The notes: generated by a model not told the origin, from the letters alone. Shown: positions 7,904 through 16,656, numbered from the stretch's first letter. The stretch: DNA of 64,000 nucleotides from Anoxynatronum sibiricum (GCF_039414295.1 NZ_JBCITM010000001.1:310001-374000); one strand, 5' to 3'. Numbers and translations: made by a program.

Positions 7904-10903
7904 ATGGAGGTAACCAGGAGACAGTTTCTAAAAGTCAGCGGGACAGCAGCTGCGGCAACGACGCTTTATGGAATTGGATTTCGCGGGGTGGCTCATGGGA
8001 CTTATCGCCGGTTTCGGCTGCATTACGCCCATGAAGTCACCACCATATGTCCGTTCTGTTCGGTGGGGTGTGGCATTATTTGTCATGTGAGGGAAGGTCA
8101 GGTGGTGAACACAGAAGGTGATCCAGATCACCCCATTAACGAGGGCGCTCTCTGCAGTAAGGGGAGTTCTCTGTTTAACATGGCCTATGTGTACGATGAA
8201 AAGGGGAAACCGATCCCGAATCCCAACCGGGTAACCCAGGTACTCTATCGACGGCCGGGTGGTGCAGATTGGGAAACTGTGGATTGGGACTGGGCACTGA
8301 GAACCATTGCCGCCCGCATCAAAAAAACCAGGGATGATACTTTCATGATCCAAAACAGTCAGGGTGTTCCTGTCAATCGAACGCCGGCCATTGCCTGGCT
8401 GGGGAGTGCTATGTGCAATAATGAAGAAAACTATCTTTTTCATAAAATGACCCGTGGCTTGGGTCTGGTGAACATCGATCACTGTGCCCGCCTCTGACAC
8501 TCCTCCACCGTCGCCGGTCTCGGCGCCACATTTGGCAGGGGAGCCATGACGAATCATTGGATCGATTACCAGCATTCAGATGTGATGATGAACATTGGTC
8601 TTAACACGGCAGAAAATCACCCGGTATCCATGAAATGGATTCAGAAGTCCAAAGACCGGGGTGGAAAGCTGATTTGCGTAGATCCCCGGTTCACTCGAAC
8701 CGCGGCCATGTCAGACCTCTACGTTCCCATTCGCCCGGGAACCAACCTGGCTTTTCTCAACGGGATGATCCAGTATGCCCTTGAAAATGACCTGGTGCAT
8801 CATGAATACCTCATCAACTATACCAATGCCGCATATTTGGTAAATGAAGCCTATCATTTTGAAGACGGAATGTTCTCGGGGGCCCGGTTAATGGATGACG
8901 GCATTGGTGGAGAAAAAGTGGTGTACGACAAGACCACCTGGTCATACCAGACAGATGAAGCCGGACAGGTGCTGTCAGATGAAACCCTGGAAGATCCCTA
9001 CTGTGTCTATCAGCTGATGAAACAGCATTTTCGCCGTTATGATTTGCAAACAGTCAGTGAGATCATCGGCTGTCCGCTGGAAACACTGCAGACATGTGCC
9101 GCATTGTTCTGCAGCACCGGTAAACCTGAGAAAGCTGGCAATATTATGTATGCCATGGGCATCACCCAGTTTACCCACGGGGCAGAGAATGTAAGAGCCA
9201 TTGCTATTCTTCAGGCTATTTTGGGAAATATGGGACGACCAGGCGGTGGTGTCAATGCCCAGCGGGGGCAATCAAATGTGCAGGGTTCCACCGATATGGC
9301 CATGCTGTACCATATCATTCCCGGGTATATGCCGGTACCCAGCGAAAGCCTCCATCCCACGCTGGCGGCTTATCATGCCACATCTCCTGGCGGATACTGG
9401 GCAAACCGGCCCAAATTCATGAGCAGTCTGCTGAAAGCTTTCTGGGGAGAATACGCCACCCCTGATAATGATTATGCTTATGATTATCTTCCCAAGATTG
9501 ATAAGGAGCGGTCTCACATTGCCACTTCCAAATACATGGGAGACGGTGAGATCAAAGGAATGGTCTGCTGGGCAGACAACCCGGCGGTGGGCGGCCCCAC
9601 AGCTGCACGCAAACGGAAAAATTCAACCAAGCTGGACTGGCTGGTATCGGTGGATATTTTTGAGAATGAAACAGCCACATTCTGGAAAGAGCCCGGCGTT
9701 AACCCTGAAGAAATTGACACTGAAGTCTTTCTGCTGCCGGCGGCACTGCACATGGAACGGGATGGGAGCATCAGCAACAGCGGCCGATGGATTCAATGGC
9801 GGTATGCCGCCGCTACCCCGCCGGGTGACTGTCATTCTGACCTTTGGATTGTTGACCGCCTGTTCCGGGCCGTTCGGGATGCCTATCAGGTGGATGGTGG
9901 CGTCTTTCCTGATCCAATTCTCAAGATGAACTGGGATTATGGCGAAGATGCTTCTTCGGCACGGGTGGCCATGGAAATCAACGGGTATGACACACGCACG
10001 GGGGAACTGCTCACCAGCTTTGCCCAACTGCAGGATGACGGCTCAACAGCCGCCGGATGCTGGATTTATGCCGGCTATTATGCCAACGAAGAAGAACCTG
10101 CCTGCCAAAGGCGTATCAGGGAGACGGAAGGTGTGGGAAACCATCCGGAATGGGCCTATGCATGGCCCATTAACCGGCGTATTCTCTATAATCGCTGTTC
10201 CGCAGACCCTGCCGGCAACTCCTGGAATCCTGATCTGCCGTTATTTCAATGGAACGGCAGTGGATGGAACCGGTATGATGTGCCGGACTTCAATGCAGCT
10301 CTGTTGCCGGAAGAGTCTGCCCGCAACGCTTTCATCATGACAGGCGAAGGCAGGGCACGGCTTTTCAGTAATGGCATGGTGGAAGGGCCTTTCCCCGAGC
10401 ACTATGAACCCTGGGAAAGTCCGTTGGCCAACCGGGTATCATCTGTTCAGTTTAATCCCTGTTCTACGGTCTGGTACCCTGACGACCGGGCAGACTATGC
10501 ATCGGGAGCCTTCCCCCTGGTGGCCACCACCTATCGGCTGAGTGAGCATTATCAGACAGGTATGATGACCCGGAATATGCCTTGGCTGGTGGAAACCATG
10601 CCGGAGCTCTTTGTCGAAATCAGTCCAACTCTGGCGGCGGACCACGGTCTCGTCAGCGGTGACCAAGTGGTGGTTTCCAGCCAGCGTGGTGAGTTTAAGG
10701 CCCCTGTATGTGTGACACCGCGGGTGAAATCCTTTCAGGCAGGTGGCAAAACCATTGAAATGGTGGGGATTTTATGGCACTGGGGATATGCAGGACTTTC
10801 AAAAGGACCTGTTACCAATGATGTGGCACCTTCCATCGGCGATGCAAACACCACCATCCCTGAGTATAAGGCATTCCTGTGCCAAATCAGAAAGGTGGTG
10901 TAA
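7904..10903 (+). CDS. fdnG: Tat-exported selenocysteine formate dehydrogenase, catalytic subunit (UGA read through at 8495-8497)
   Basis: One gene interrupted by an in-frame TGA; the same frame resumes immediately and gives 999 residues with selenocysteine at position 198. The context CARL-Sec-HSSTVAG is the active-site signature of Mo/W formate dehydrogenases, where Sec ligates the metal. A twin-arginine signal (TRRQFLK, residues 4-10) directs the folded enzyme outside. Cys49, Cys52, Cys56 and Cys84 bind the proximal 4Fe-4S cluster. The length and Tat signal resemble FdnG/FdoG rather than cytosolic FdhF. A SECIS-like hairpin follows the TGA. It stands between fdhE and the FeS subunit, with a 3-base gap to the latter. 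Predicted to oxidise formate on the outer face. An annotation that splits it in two would be wrong. Confidence 0.95.
8498..8540 (+). other. bacterial SECIS element of the exported formate dehydrogenase
   Basis: The TGA at 8495-8497 is followed by a hairpin with perfect stem CGCCG (8512-8516) / CGGCG (8521-8525) and apical loop GTCT. The equivalent E. coli fdhF/fdnG element shows GGUCU in its loop, the SelB contact. The spacing of 14 bases after the TGA fits bacterial SECIS geometry. Confidence 0.85.
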
Positions 10904-10906
10904 GGG

Positions 10907-11719
10907 ATGAAAAAATCAATTCTCATTGACACTTCCAAATGCATGGCCTGCCGTGCTTGCCAGGTGGCCTGCAAACAATGGAATCAGCTGCCTGCGGATG
11001 AAACAACCTTCACAGGCACCTATGAAAACCCACCACGGGTGTCTCCGGTCACCTGGATGCGCATCACTTTTCAGGAAGAAGAAACAGAGCAGGGGGTAAA
11101 ATGGTTTTTTGGCAATCAGCGGTGTATGCATTGTACCGAAGCTGCCTGCGAAATTGTCTGTCCGGTGGGAGCTATCCATCATACTGATGCTGGAACCGTC
11201 GACATTGATTTTAACAAATGCATCGGATGCAACTATTGCGCTGCCAACTGTCCCTTTAAGGTGATCAGCTTTGATCGAAAGACAGATCTGCCCACGAAAT
11301 GCACCTTCTGCTATGATCGTCTGGCCAATGGATACCAGCCGGCCTGTGCCAACGCCTGTCCCACAGGGGCCATTACTTTTGGCGATCGTGGCGAGCTCAT
11401 TAATCGGGGCAGCCGGAAAGTGATGAGCCTCCAGGACCAGGGAAATGCCAAAGCATCCCTTTACGGACTGGATGAACTGTCGGGAACAGGCATGCTTTTC
11501 ATACTGGAAGATGTCCCCACTCATTACTATTTACCGGAAAATCCTGTGGTATCACTGCAGGCACGACTCTGGAGTCTATTGTTCAGACCGCTGCGTATCT
11601 TTGTGGTTTTGGCCATGGGCCTGGGATTGTGGTCAAATTATCAAAAAAGCACTCAATTAAAGCAACGAATCATTCAACAAGAACACCGGAAGTCGGGTGC
11701 AGATGAGTCTGCAGGCTAA
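10907..11719 (+). CDS. fdnH: formate dehydrogenase FeS subunit (FdnH-like) with C-terminal membrane anchor
   Basis: Encodes 270 residues with four 4Fe-4S motifs; the first is C12, C15, C18, C22 in SKCMACRACQVAC. Later clusters are carried by CMHCTEAACEIVCP, CIGCNYCAANCP and a CTFC/CANACP pair. One hydrophobic helix (IFVVLAMGLGLWS, about residues 226-240) lies near the C-terminus, as in E. coli FdnH, where it anchors the exported dimer. It would carry electrons from the Sec/Mo site to the membrane. In FdnGHI the next gene is the cytochrome b FdnI; here it is an RnfC-like gene, and no cytochrome b is present. Confidence 0.92.
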   Translation: MKKSILIDTSKCMACRACQVACKQWNQLPADETTFTGTYENPPRVSPVTWMRITFQEEETEQGVKWFFGNQRCMHCTEAACEIVCPVGAIHHTDAGTVDIDFNKCIGCNYCAANCPFKVISFDRKTDLPTKCTFCYDRLANGYQPACANACPTGAITFGDRGELINRGSRKVMSLQDQGNAKASLYGLDELSGTGMLFILEDVPTHYYLPENPVVSLQARLWSLLFRPLRIFVVLAMGLGLWSNYQKSTQLKQRIIQQEHRKSGADESAG

Positions 11720-11740
11720 TGAATCAAAGGAGGTGACTTT

Positions 11741-13063
11741 GTGAAAGCCAAAACCTTTCAGGGGGGTGCGCACATCCCCCATTACAAGGAGTACACTGCA
11801 CATCTGCCCATACAGCCGATGGCCATTCCCGAGCATGTGGTGATACCACTGCTCCAGCATTTGGGAGAATCCAATGAATCGCTGGTAAAGCCGGGAGATC
11901 GGGTCAGGGTGGGAGATAAAATTGGTGACAGCGATGGTTTTTTCTGTGCACCCGTACATGCCAGCATCAGCGGCGTAGTGGAAGCTGTCGATAGGTTCCC
12001 CTGTTATGCAGGCGGCGAGCGGCTGGCTGTTAAAATTCGAAGAGAAGGGGAAAAGCAGTCATTTGTAACTGCCGATCAAATAAATTCCAGTGAAAAGACA
12101 CCTGAGGAACTACGCCGGATCATTCGCGAAGCAGGTCTGGTGGGAATGGGGGGAGCTGCCTTTCCCACTCATATCAATATCAGCCCCCGGTCTCCCGTGG
12201 ACATCCTGTTAATCAACGGAGCCGAATGTGAACCCTTTCTCACCTGTGATCACCGTCTGATGCTGGAGCGTGCAGATGATTTAATTGCCGGAGCAGTTAT
12301 CATGATGCGTTGTATTGGGGCCAGTCATTGCTGCATCGGCATCGAAACCAATAAGCCGGATGCCATTGAGTTGTTGAAGGGAAAAACAGCCGGAAGGAAC
12401 GATTTTGAAATTGTGCCGCTGGAAGTCAAGTATCCCCAGGGCTACAAGTCACATCTCATTAAAGCAGTGACAGGCAGAGATGTTCCCCGGGGTGCCCGTT
12501 CTGCTGATTTGGGGTGCGTGGTGCGCAATGTGGGTACCACCATTGCCGGGTATGAAGCCGTGGCACTGGGCAAGCCAGTCATTGAACGGGTGGTGACTGT
12601 CAGTGGACCAGATATTCCACAGCCTGGCAATTTCACGGTGCGCATTGGGACACCTGTCGATTTTATTTTGCAGCAATGTGGTGTTTTCAAGGCAGATGGT
12701 TACAAAATAATTTTAGGAGGACCCATGACCGGAGTGGCCCAGGAAACTTTGTCATCCTCCATTGTCAAAAGCACAACAGGTGTGTTGGTACTACCTGCAG
12801 ACATGACATATGAAGAAGAAGTTTTCACCGACTGTGTTCGCTGCGGCAAATGTGTTGAACATTGTCCCATGCTGCTGTATCCCAACCAGCTGAGCATTTA
12901 TGCCGAAGCGGAAATGATGGATGAACTGCTGGAATGGAATGCGATGGACTGCATGGACTGCGGCATTTGCGCTTACTTATGCCCTGGCCGGCGACCCATT
13001 GCCGATATGATTCGCCGGGTGCAACCGGCGCTAAAAAAGAAACAGCAGAAAAAAACCGGATAG
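11741..13063 (+). CDS. rnfC: RnfC-like electron transport protein of the formate dehydrogenase operon
   Basis: Encodes 440 residues from a GTG at 11741 with AAAGGAGGTGA before it. The order matches RnfC: N-terminal FQGGAHIPHYK segment, a biotinyl/lipoyl-like fold with VHASISGVVEAV, the NuoF-like flavin/NADH region beginning AGLVGMGGAAFPTH with NGAECEPFLTCDHR, and two 4Fe-4S motifs near residues 365-376 and 405-416 (CVRCGKCVEHCP and CMDCGICAYLCP). RnfC is the peripheral cytosolic subunit that exchanges electrons with NAD(H) in Rnf. None of rnfA, B, E or G is in the operon. I infer that it links the exported dehydrogenase to the NAD pool. It is clearly paralogous to the gene at 54076. Confidence 0.88.
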   Translation: MKAKTFQGGAHIPHYKEYTAHLPIQPMAIPEHVVIPLLQHLGESNESLVKPGDRVRVGDKIGDSDGFFCAPVHASISGVVEAVDRFPCYAGGERLAVKIRREGEKQSFVTADQINSSEKTPEELRRIIREAGLVGMGGAAFPTHINISPRSPVDILLINGAECEPFLTCDHRLMLERADDLIAGAVIMMRCIGASHCCIGIETNKPDAIELLKGKTAGRNDFEIVPLEVKYPQGYKSHLIKAVTGRDVPRGARSADLGCVVRNVGTTIAGYEAVALGKPVIERVVTVSGPDIPQPGNFTVRIGTPVDFILQQCGVFKADGYKIILGGPMTGVAQETLSSSIVKSTTGVLVLPADMTYEEEVFTDCVRCGKCVEHCPMLLYPNQLSIYAEAEMMDELLEWNAMDCMDCGICAYLCPGRRPIADMIRRVQPALKKKQQKKTG

Positions 13064-13077
13064 AAAGGAGGATGTAC

Positions 13078-14064
13078 ATGGAACAGCAACGACTTGTCAT
13101 AACACCGGCACCGCATTTGAAATCTGGCGAAAGTGTGGGCAAAGCCATGAGAGACACCATGATTGCCCTGGTGCCTGTCACACTGGTGGCCGTCTATTTC
13201 TTCAAAGCCTACGCCCTCTTTCTTATACTTATATGTATGGGAACGGCAGCATTGACCGAAATCGCATTCCGGCGCTTCAAGCATCAGCCTCACCGTCTGA
13301 AAGATGGCAGCGCTTTGCTGACAGGTTTGTTTGTTGCCTTGTGTTATTCAGCCACCACTGCCTGGTGGAAGGGGGCACTGGCCACCTTCATTGCTGTTGG
13401 AATCGTAAAGGAACTGATGGGTGGTTTGGGGTGGAACCGCTTTAACCCCGCGCTTTTTGGACGTGTAGCCATGATTCTGCTGGGCCCCTGGTTTGTGGAC
13501 ATCGGCACTGAGTTCATGCGTTGGAACGTCAATTTTGGTCCGGTGGATGTGATGACCCATGCCACGCCACTGGCCATGCTCCACCAGGGATTAAAAATGC
13601 CGGCGATGGGAAGTCTGTTTCTGGGATTCCCCGGCGGTGCCATGGGAGAAGTGTCACCCCTGGCGCTGCTTATTGGCGGCGGTTATCTCCTGTATCGAGG
13701 TCACATTAACTGGCGCATTCCTGTTTCGATTTTGTGTACGGTTTTTGTTTTGGCAGCCATCACCGGCCAGAACCCGTTCTTACACTTGGTGACGGGCGGG
13801 TTGATGCTGGGTGCATTTTTCATGGCGACAGACTGGGTGACCAGTCCCATTACCGAAAATGGCAAGGTGGTCTTTGGAGTTGCCATCGGTGTATTGATTG
13901 TTATCTTTCGAATTGGATTGGCGCCAACAGAAGGGGTGGCGTTTTCCATCCTCATTATGAATGCTTTTGTCCCCACCATTGAAAAAATGACCCGCCGTCT
14001 TCCTTTCAGCGAACCCCGAAAAACAGCGGCGAGACACATCACTCTGCCAGGATCAAATATTTGA
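13078..14064 (+). CDS. rnfD: RnfD-like membrane flavoprotein subunit of the formate dehydrogenase operon
   Basis: Encodes 328 residues. Start at 13078 is set by GAAAGGAGG seven bases upstream; the frame is open further 5' inside rnfC, but that part is a shadow. The protein has about nine or ten hydrophobic segments and the RnfD/NqrB landmarks LKDGSALLTGL, GWNRFNPALFGR and TDWVTSPIT. The segment D-V-M-T-H-A-T (Thr at residue 163) fits the D-x-x-(S/T)-x-A-T motif where ApbE attaches FMN in this family. It ends the operon at a terminator. No apbE gene is in the window, so flavinylation would need one elsewhere. Confidence 0.88.
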   Translation: MEQQRLVITPAPHLKSGESVGKAMRDTMIALVPVTLVAVYFFKAYALFLILICMGTAALTEIAFRRFKHQPHRLKDGSALLTGLFVALCYSATTAWWKGALATFIAVGIVKELMGGLGWNRFNPALFGRVAMILLGPWFVDIGTEFMRWNVNFGPVDVMTHATPLAMLHQGLKMPAMGSLFLGFPGGAMGEVSPLALLIGGGYLLYRGHINWRIPVSILCTVFVLAAITGQNPFLHLVTGGLMLGAFFMATDWVTSPITENGKVVFGVAIGVLIVIFRIGLAPTEGVAFSILIMNAFVPTIEKMTRRLPFSEPRKTAARHITLPGSNI

Positions 14065-14095
14065 AGCTTGGCCAAAGCCCTTTGTCTTCAACCTC

Positions 14096-14126
14096 CAACC
14101 CTGTATGGCAACAGGGTTGTTTTTAT
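14096..14126 (+). terminator. intrinsic terminator after the FDH-rnfCD operon
   Basis: CAACCCTG (14096-14103) pairs perfectly with CAGGGTTG (14112-14119) and is followed by TTTTTAT. It closes the operon that starts at 6861. Confidence 0.85.
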
Positions 14127-14146
14127 AACCGGGAATAAGCTCCGGG

Positions 14147-14175
14147 TTGTGAGACAAAGGGTTCTTTGATACAAT
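14147..14175 (+). promoter_or_regulatory. promoter of dcd
   Basis: TTGTGA and TACAAT are separated by 17 bases, about 45 bases upstream of the dcd start and just after the operon terminator. Confidence 0.65.
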
Positions 14176-14220
14176 GAAATCGCAGAAGAATTCAGAAATC
14201 ATCATGAAAGAGGTGGTCCC

Positions 14221-14742
14221 ATGATCTTGTCGGGAAAAGAAATACATGCACGAATGGGAACGGATATTTTCATTGAACCCTTTAATGAAATACAGCTGAA
14301 TCCCAACAGCTATAACCTGAAGCTCCACAATGAGCTGTTAACCTATGACAGTCCCGTATTAGATATGAAGACGCCCAATCTCACCACCTCGCTGATCATC
14401 CCAAAGGAGGGCCTCCTGCTGGAACCCGGGCGGCTTTATCTGGGCCGAATTCAGGAACATACCAAAACTTTCAATCTGGTCCCCATGCTGGAAGGCCGCT
14501 CATCCATTGGCCGACTGGGATTGTTCATTCATGTCACTGCCGGTTTTGGAGATGTGGGTTTTTGCGGGTACTGGACCCTGGAAATTTTCTGCATACATCC
14601 CATTCGCATTTATCCTGATGTGGAAATCTGCCAGATTTATTATCATACCATTGAGGGAGACCATGAACCCTACCGCAACGGCAAATACCAGAATAACACC
14701 GGTATTCAGCCCAGTATGCTCTACAAGGATTTTGAAAGATAA
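14221..14742 (+). CDS. dcd: dCTP deaminase
   Basis: Encodes 173 residues with the family landmarks in order: QLNPNSYNLKL, the catalytic region MLEGRSSIGRLGLFIHVTAG with its Arg and Ser-Ser, then GDVGFCGYWTLE. The enzyme deaminates dCTP to dUTP for dTMP synthesis. Some family members also hydrolyse the product to dUMP; I cannot tell which applies from motifs alone. GAAAGAGGTGG precedes the ATG. It is transcribed alone or with the CBS protein that follows and is not obviously related to the neighbouring redox genes. Confidence 0.93.
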   Translation: MILSGKEIHARMGTDIFIEPFNEIQLNPNSYNLKLHNELLTYDSPVLDMKTPNLTTSLIIPKEGLLLEPGRLYLGRIQEHTKTFNLVPMLEGRSSIGRLGLFIHVTAGFGDVGFCGYWTLEIFCIHPIRIYPDVEICQIYYHTIEGDHEPYRNGKYQNNTGIQPSMLYKDFER

Positions 14743-14839
14743 TGGAACAGTTGCCACGCTTCTTTAAGTGCGGTAATCTTCCGGTGAAAAGGGTATGATC
14801 CTAATAAAGAAGCGCAACGAAATTGGAGGAGGGCTTAAG

Positions 14840-15322
14840 ATGACAGAAGATCTGCGGGCGAGGGATATCATGACGACCCATGTGGTGACCGTTACAGCAC
14901 AGGATACCGTTAACAATGTCATTGAGCTGTTGATGGAGAAAAATATCAGTGGGCTGCCGGTGGTGGATGAGAATAGTCGTGTGATTGGTATTGTGACAGA
15001 GGGTGATTTGATTTACAGAAGTAAAAAGCTGGAAATTCCCCGCTATTTCACCATATTGGACAGTTATATATTTTTGGATAATACCAAAAAAATGGAAGAA
15101 CAGATTCGCAAAATGGTGGGATACCGGGTGGAGGATATCATGACACGTGACGTGGTGATTGTGGATGTGGATGAAACAGTGGAAGAGATTGCCACCATCA
15201 TGACACGTAAACAGGTGAATCGGGTGCCGGTCACAGAAAACGAAAAACTGGTGGGAATTGTCACCAGAAGAGACATTATTCGTGCTTATGCCAGTGATCT
15301 GGAACAGGAAAAGAAAAAGTAG
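14840..15322 (+). CDS. CBS-domain pair protein
   Basis: Encodes 160 residues consisting almost entirely of two CBS domains: ARDIMTTHVVTVTAQDTV with VIGIVTEGDL, and VEDIMTRDVVIVDVDETV with LVGIVTRRDI. Such stand-alone pairs bind adenine nucleotides or S-adenosyl ligands and tune a partner protein; the partner is unknown here. GGAGGAGGGC before 14840 fixes the start and rules out an in-frame ATG at 14795. A terminator follows at once. Confidence 0.9.
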   Translation: MTEDLRARDIMTTHVVTVTAQDTVNNVIELLMEKNISGLPVVDENSRVIGIVTEGDLIYRSKKLEIPRYFTILDSYIFLDNTKKMEEQIRKMVGYRVEDIMTRDVVIVDVDETVEEIATIMTRKQVNRVPVTENEKLVGIVTRRDIIRAYASDLEQEKKK

Positions 15323-15378
15323 CTGAAATGGTTTGTCAGCATCCTTCACTTTCATAGCATATAACTGTCTGGATAAAG

Positions 15379-15402
15379 TGGCCTTTCATCAGGCCATTTT
15401 TT
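15379..15402 (+). terminator. intrinsic terminator after the CBS protein
   Basis: TGGCCT (15379-15384) and AGGCCA (15391-15396) form a perfect stem with a 6-base loop, followed by six T. Confidence 0.85.
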
Positions 15403-15496
15403 ATGGAGAAAACACACACTGTGTGAAGTGAATGGTTGATATTGTATTAACAATTCACATCGATGAAAGATGTCAAAATTAATTATCAGGTTAATC

Positions 15497-15525
15497 TGGA
15501 CAAGTATTTAACAAAACAGTACAAT
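15497..15525 (+). promoter_or_regulatory. promoter of the small membrane protein cassette
   Basis: TGGACA and TACAAT are separated by exactly 17 bases, 36 bases before the first small gene. Together with the terminator at 16614 it defines an independent three-gene unit. Confidence 0.65.
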
Positions 15526-15560
15526 AGGAGAAGGGATAGATCGAAATAAGGAGGATCATC

Positions 15561-15728
15561 ATGACAAGAAAAATGGGCGGATTTGTTTTATTTGCGGTCA
15601 CCAGCTTTGCTTTTCTTGGAACGGCCGTGGTACGTCAGGCGAACATACTTCATGCGGTCATAGCAGTGGCGTTGGCATTATTGGCCGGTGTAGCGCTGAA
15701 AGATCATTTCGGCGAACTGAAAGGTTAG
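15561..15728 (+). CDS. small two-helix membrane protein (55 aa), unknown
   Basis: The ATG at 15561 follows TAAGGAGGATCATC, a strong ribosome site, and the frame runs 55 codons to TAG. The product has two hydrophobic stretches (FVLFAVTSFAFLG and AVIAVALALLAGVAL) separated by a short polar turn, and a charged tail ending DHFGELKG. I do not recognise it. It is the first gene of a cassette with two other small membrane proteins, 14 bases upstream of the next start. Confidence 0.65.
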   Translation: MTRKMGGFVLFAVTSFAFLGTAVVRQANILHAVIAVALALLAGVALKDHFGELKG

Positions 15729-15742
15729 GGGGAGAAGAAAAT

Positions 15743-16096
15743 ATGGACAAAGCAAAAATGCAAACGTTGGCCTGTGCCGTAGCAGGCGTCATGATCACCT
15801 GGTTTATCAATCATCAGATGGGCTACGGTGCCATTATTGCCAACGGTATGGTGGGTGTGGTCGCTGCGGCTTTACTGCCTGCACCTTTGGCAGGTGCTAC
15901 ATATACAGCTTCCTTTGTTGGCATGTCAGGCCTTGGAGTTCTTCCGTCTCTTTTCGCCTCCCTGGTGGGTGGTGTTGTGGTCGGGCTGGTACTTGTCTTC
16001 ACCGCTGAAATCTACGCCGGGATCGGCGGCAAGGGCGGAACCACAGCAGCATTGGCGGCGCATGTCACTCGAGCAATTATGAATCTTTTCAGTTAG
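15743..16096 (+). CDS. small multi-helix membrane protein (117 aa), unknown; paralogue of the next gene
   Basis: Encodes 117 residues, Gly/Ala/Val-rich, with about three or four membrane helices and no signal peptide. The second half aligns with the following gene: ATYTASFVGM here against ATCASYAGMV there, and YAGIGGKGGTTAALA against YVGVGGRLGVIAAIA, with hydrophobic helices between. GGGGGAGAAG precedes the ATG. The YxGxGG(K/R) element before the last helix may be a functional loop. No family is recognised. Its position just before an Mrp antiporter operon suggests, but does not prove, a role in ion handling. Confidence 0.75.
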   Translation: MDKAKMQTLACAVAGVMITWFINHQMGYGAIIANGMVGVVAAALLPAPLAGATYTASFVGMSGLGVLPSLFASLVGGVVVGLVLVFTAEIYAGIGGKGGTTAALAAHVTRAIMNLFS

Positions 16097-16106
16097 GAGG
16101 AGTACC

Positions 16107-16514
16107 ATGGAAGCTGTGATTATTTTACTTGTATCAGTTCTTGCCGGTATGGCAGCTTATTATATTTCTGTCGTTATGGGCAAAGGTGGTGTATTTGGAT
16201 CTGCAGTGGTGACGCTGGTGGCGGGAGTACTCTTTCGCTATCTTGAGGTGGAAGGGATCATTGGGATCACAGGGTTGGCAGTTGTGGCTACCTGTGCCAG
16301 TTACGCCGGCATGGTGGCTCAGAAAAATGTGGCCAACCTGAAAGAAATGGCAGTGGTGGGACTTTTTACGGGTGCACTGTACATTGCCGGAGGCACCACT
16401 TATGTGGGTGTGGGTGGAAGACTGGGAGTGATTGCAGCCATTGCCTGCTTTGCCTGGATTGGCCTGAAAAAACTGACTGGAAAGGGATTGGCCGCACCAA
16501 AGGCCAATTACTAA
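16107..16514 (+). CDS. small multi-helix membrane protein (135 aa), unknown; paralogue of the previous gene
   Basis: Encodes 135 residues with about five short membrane helices. It begins 10 bases after the previous gene, behind TTAGGAGGAGTACC. The region from ATCASYAGMV to YVGVGGRLGV matches its neighbour, so the two probably arose by duplication and may form a heteromeric membrane complex. Helix-breaking Gly pairs are frequent, which is common in channel or transporter folds. No known domain is recognised. A terminator follows, separating it from the antiporter operon. Confidence 0.75.
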   Translation: MEAVIILLVSVLAGMAAYYISVVMGKGGVFGSAVVTLVAGVLFRYLEVEGIIGITGLAVVATCASYAGMVAQKNVANLKEMAVVGLFTGALYIAGGTTYVGVGGRLGVIAAIACFAWIGLKKLTGKGLAAPKANY

Positions 16515-16613
16515 ACTGGGATCATCAACTGACTGAACAGATGAGCAACTGAGTTCGATGATACCCCATCATACTGAATTCGACAAAAACACTTAAAAAA
16601 ATGATGACACACA

Positions 16614-16656
16614 AAGGTTTTTCCAATTAAACTGGAGAAACCTTTATTTCTATTTT
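16614..16656 (+). terminator. terminator of the small membrane protein cassette
   Basis: AAGGTTTTTCC (16614-16624) pairs with GGAGAAACCTT (16634-16644), with one G-U pair, followed by TATTTCTATTTT. Its T-run abuts the next promoter. Confidence 0.8.

Noticed and set aside
8495..8497. Stop codon or sequencing error splitting the first formate dehydrogenase into a pseudogene
   Set aside because: The frame is kept, the residue is exactly the known selenocysteine position, and a SECIS-like hairpin follows. The second formate dehydrogenase shows the same arrangement.
12934..13077. Long N-terminal extension of the first rnfD
   Set aside because: It lies wholly inside the C-terminal ferredoxin part of rnfC in another frame; the ribosome site and family start are at 13078.
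11741..14064. Start of a complete Rnf complex (ferredoxin:NAD oxidoreductase)
   Set aside because: Only C and D homologues occur here and in the second operon. No rnfA, rnfB, rnfE or rnfG follows; a terminator does.
15405..15480. Rex- or CRP/FNR-like operator around CACACTGTGTG and TTAACAATTCACA
   Set aside because: Half-sites resemble such motifs but no complete palindrome with correct spacing is present.
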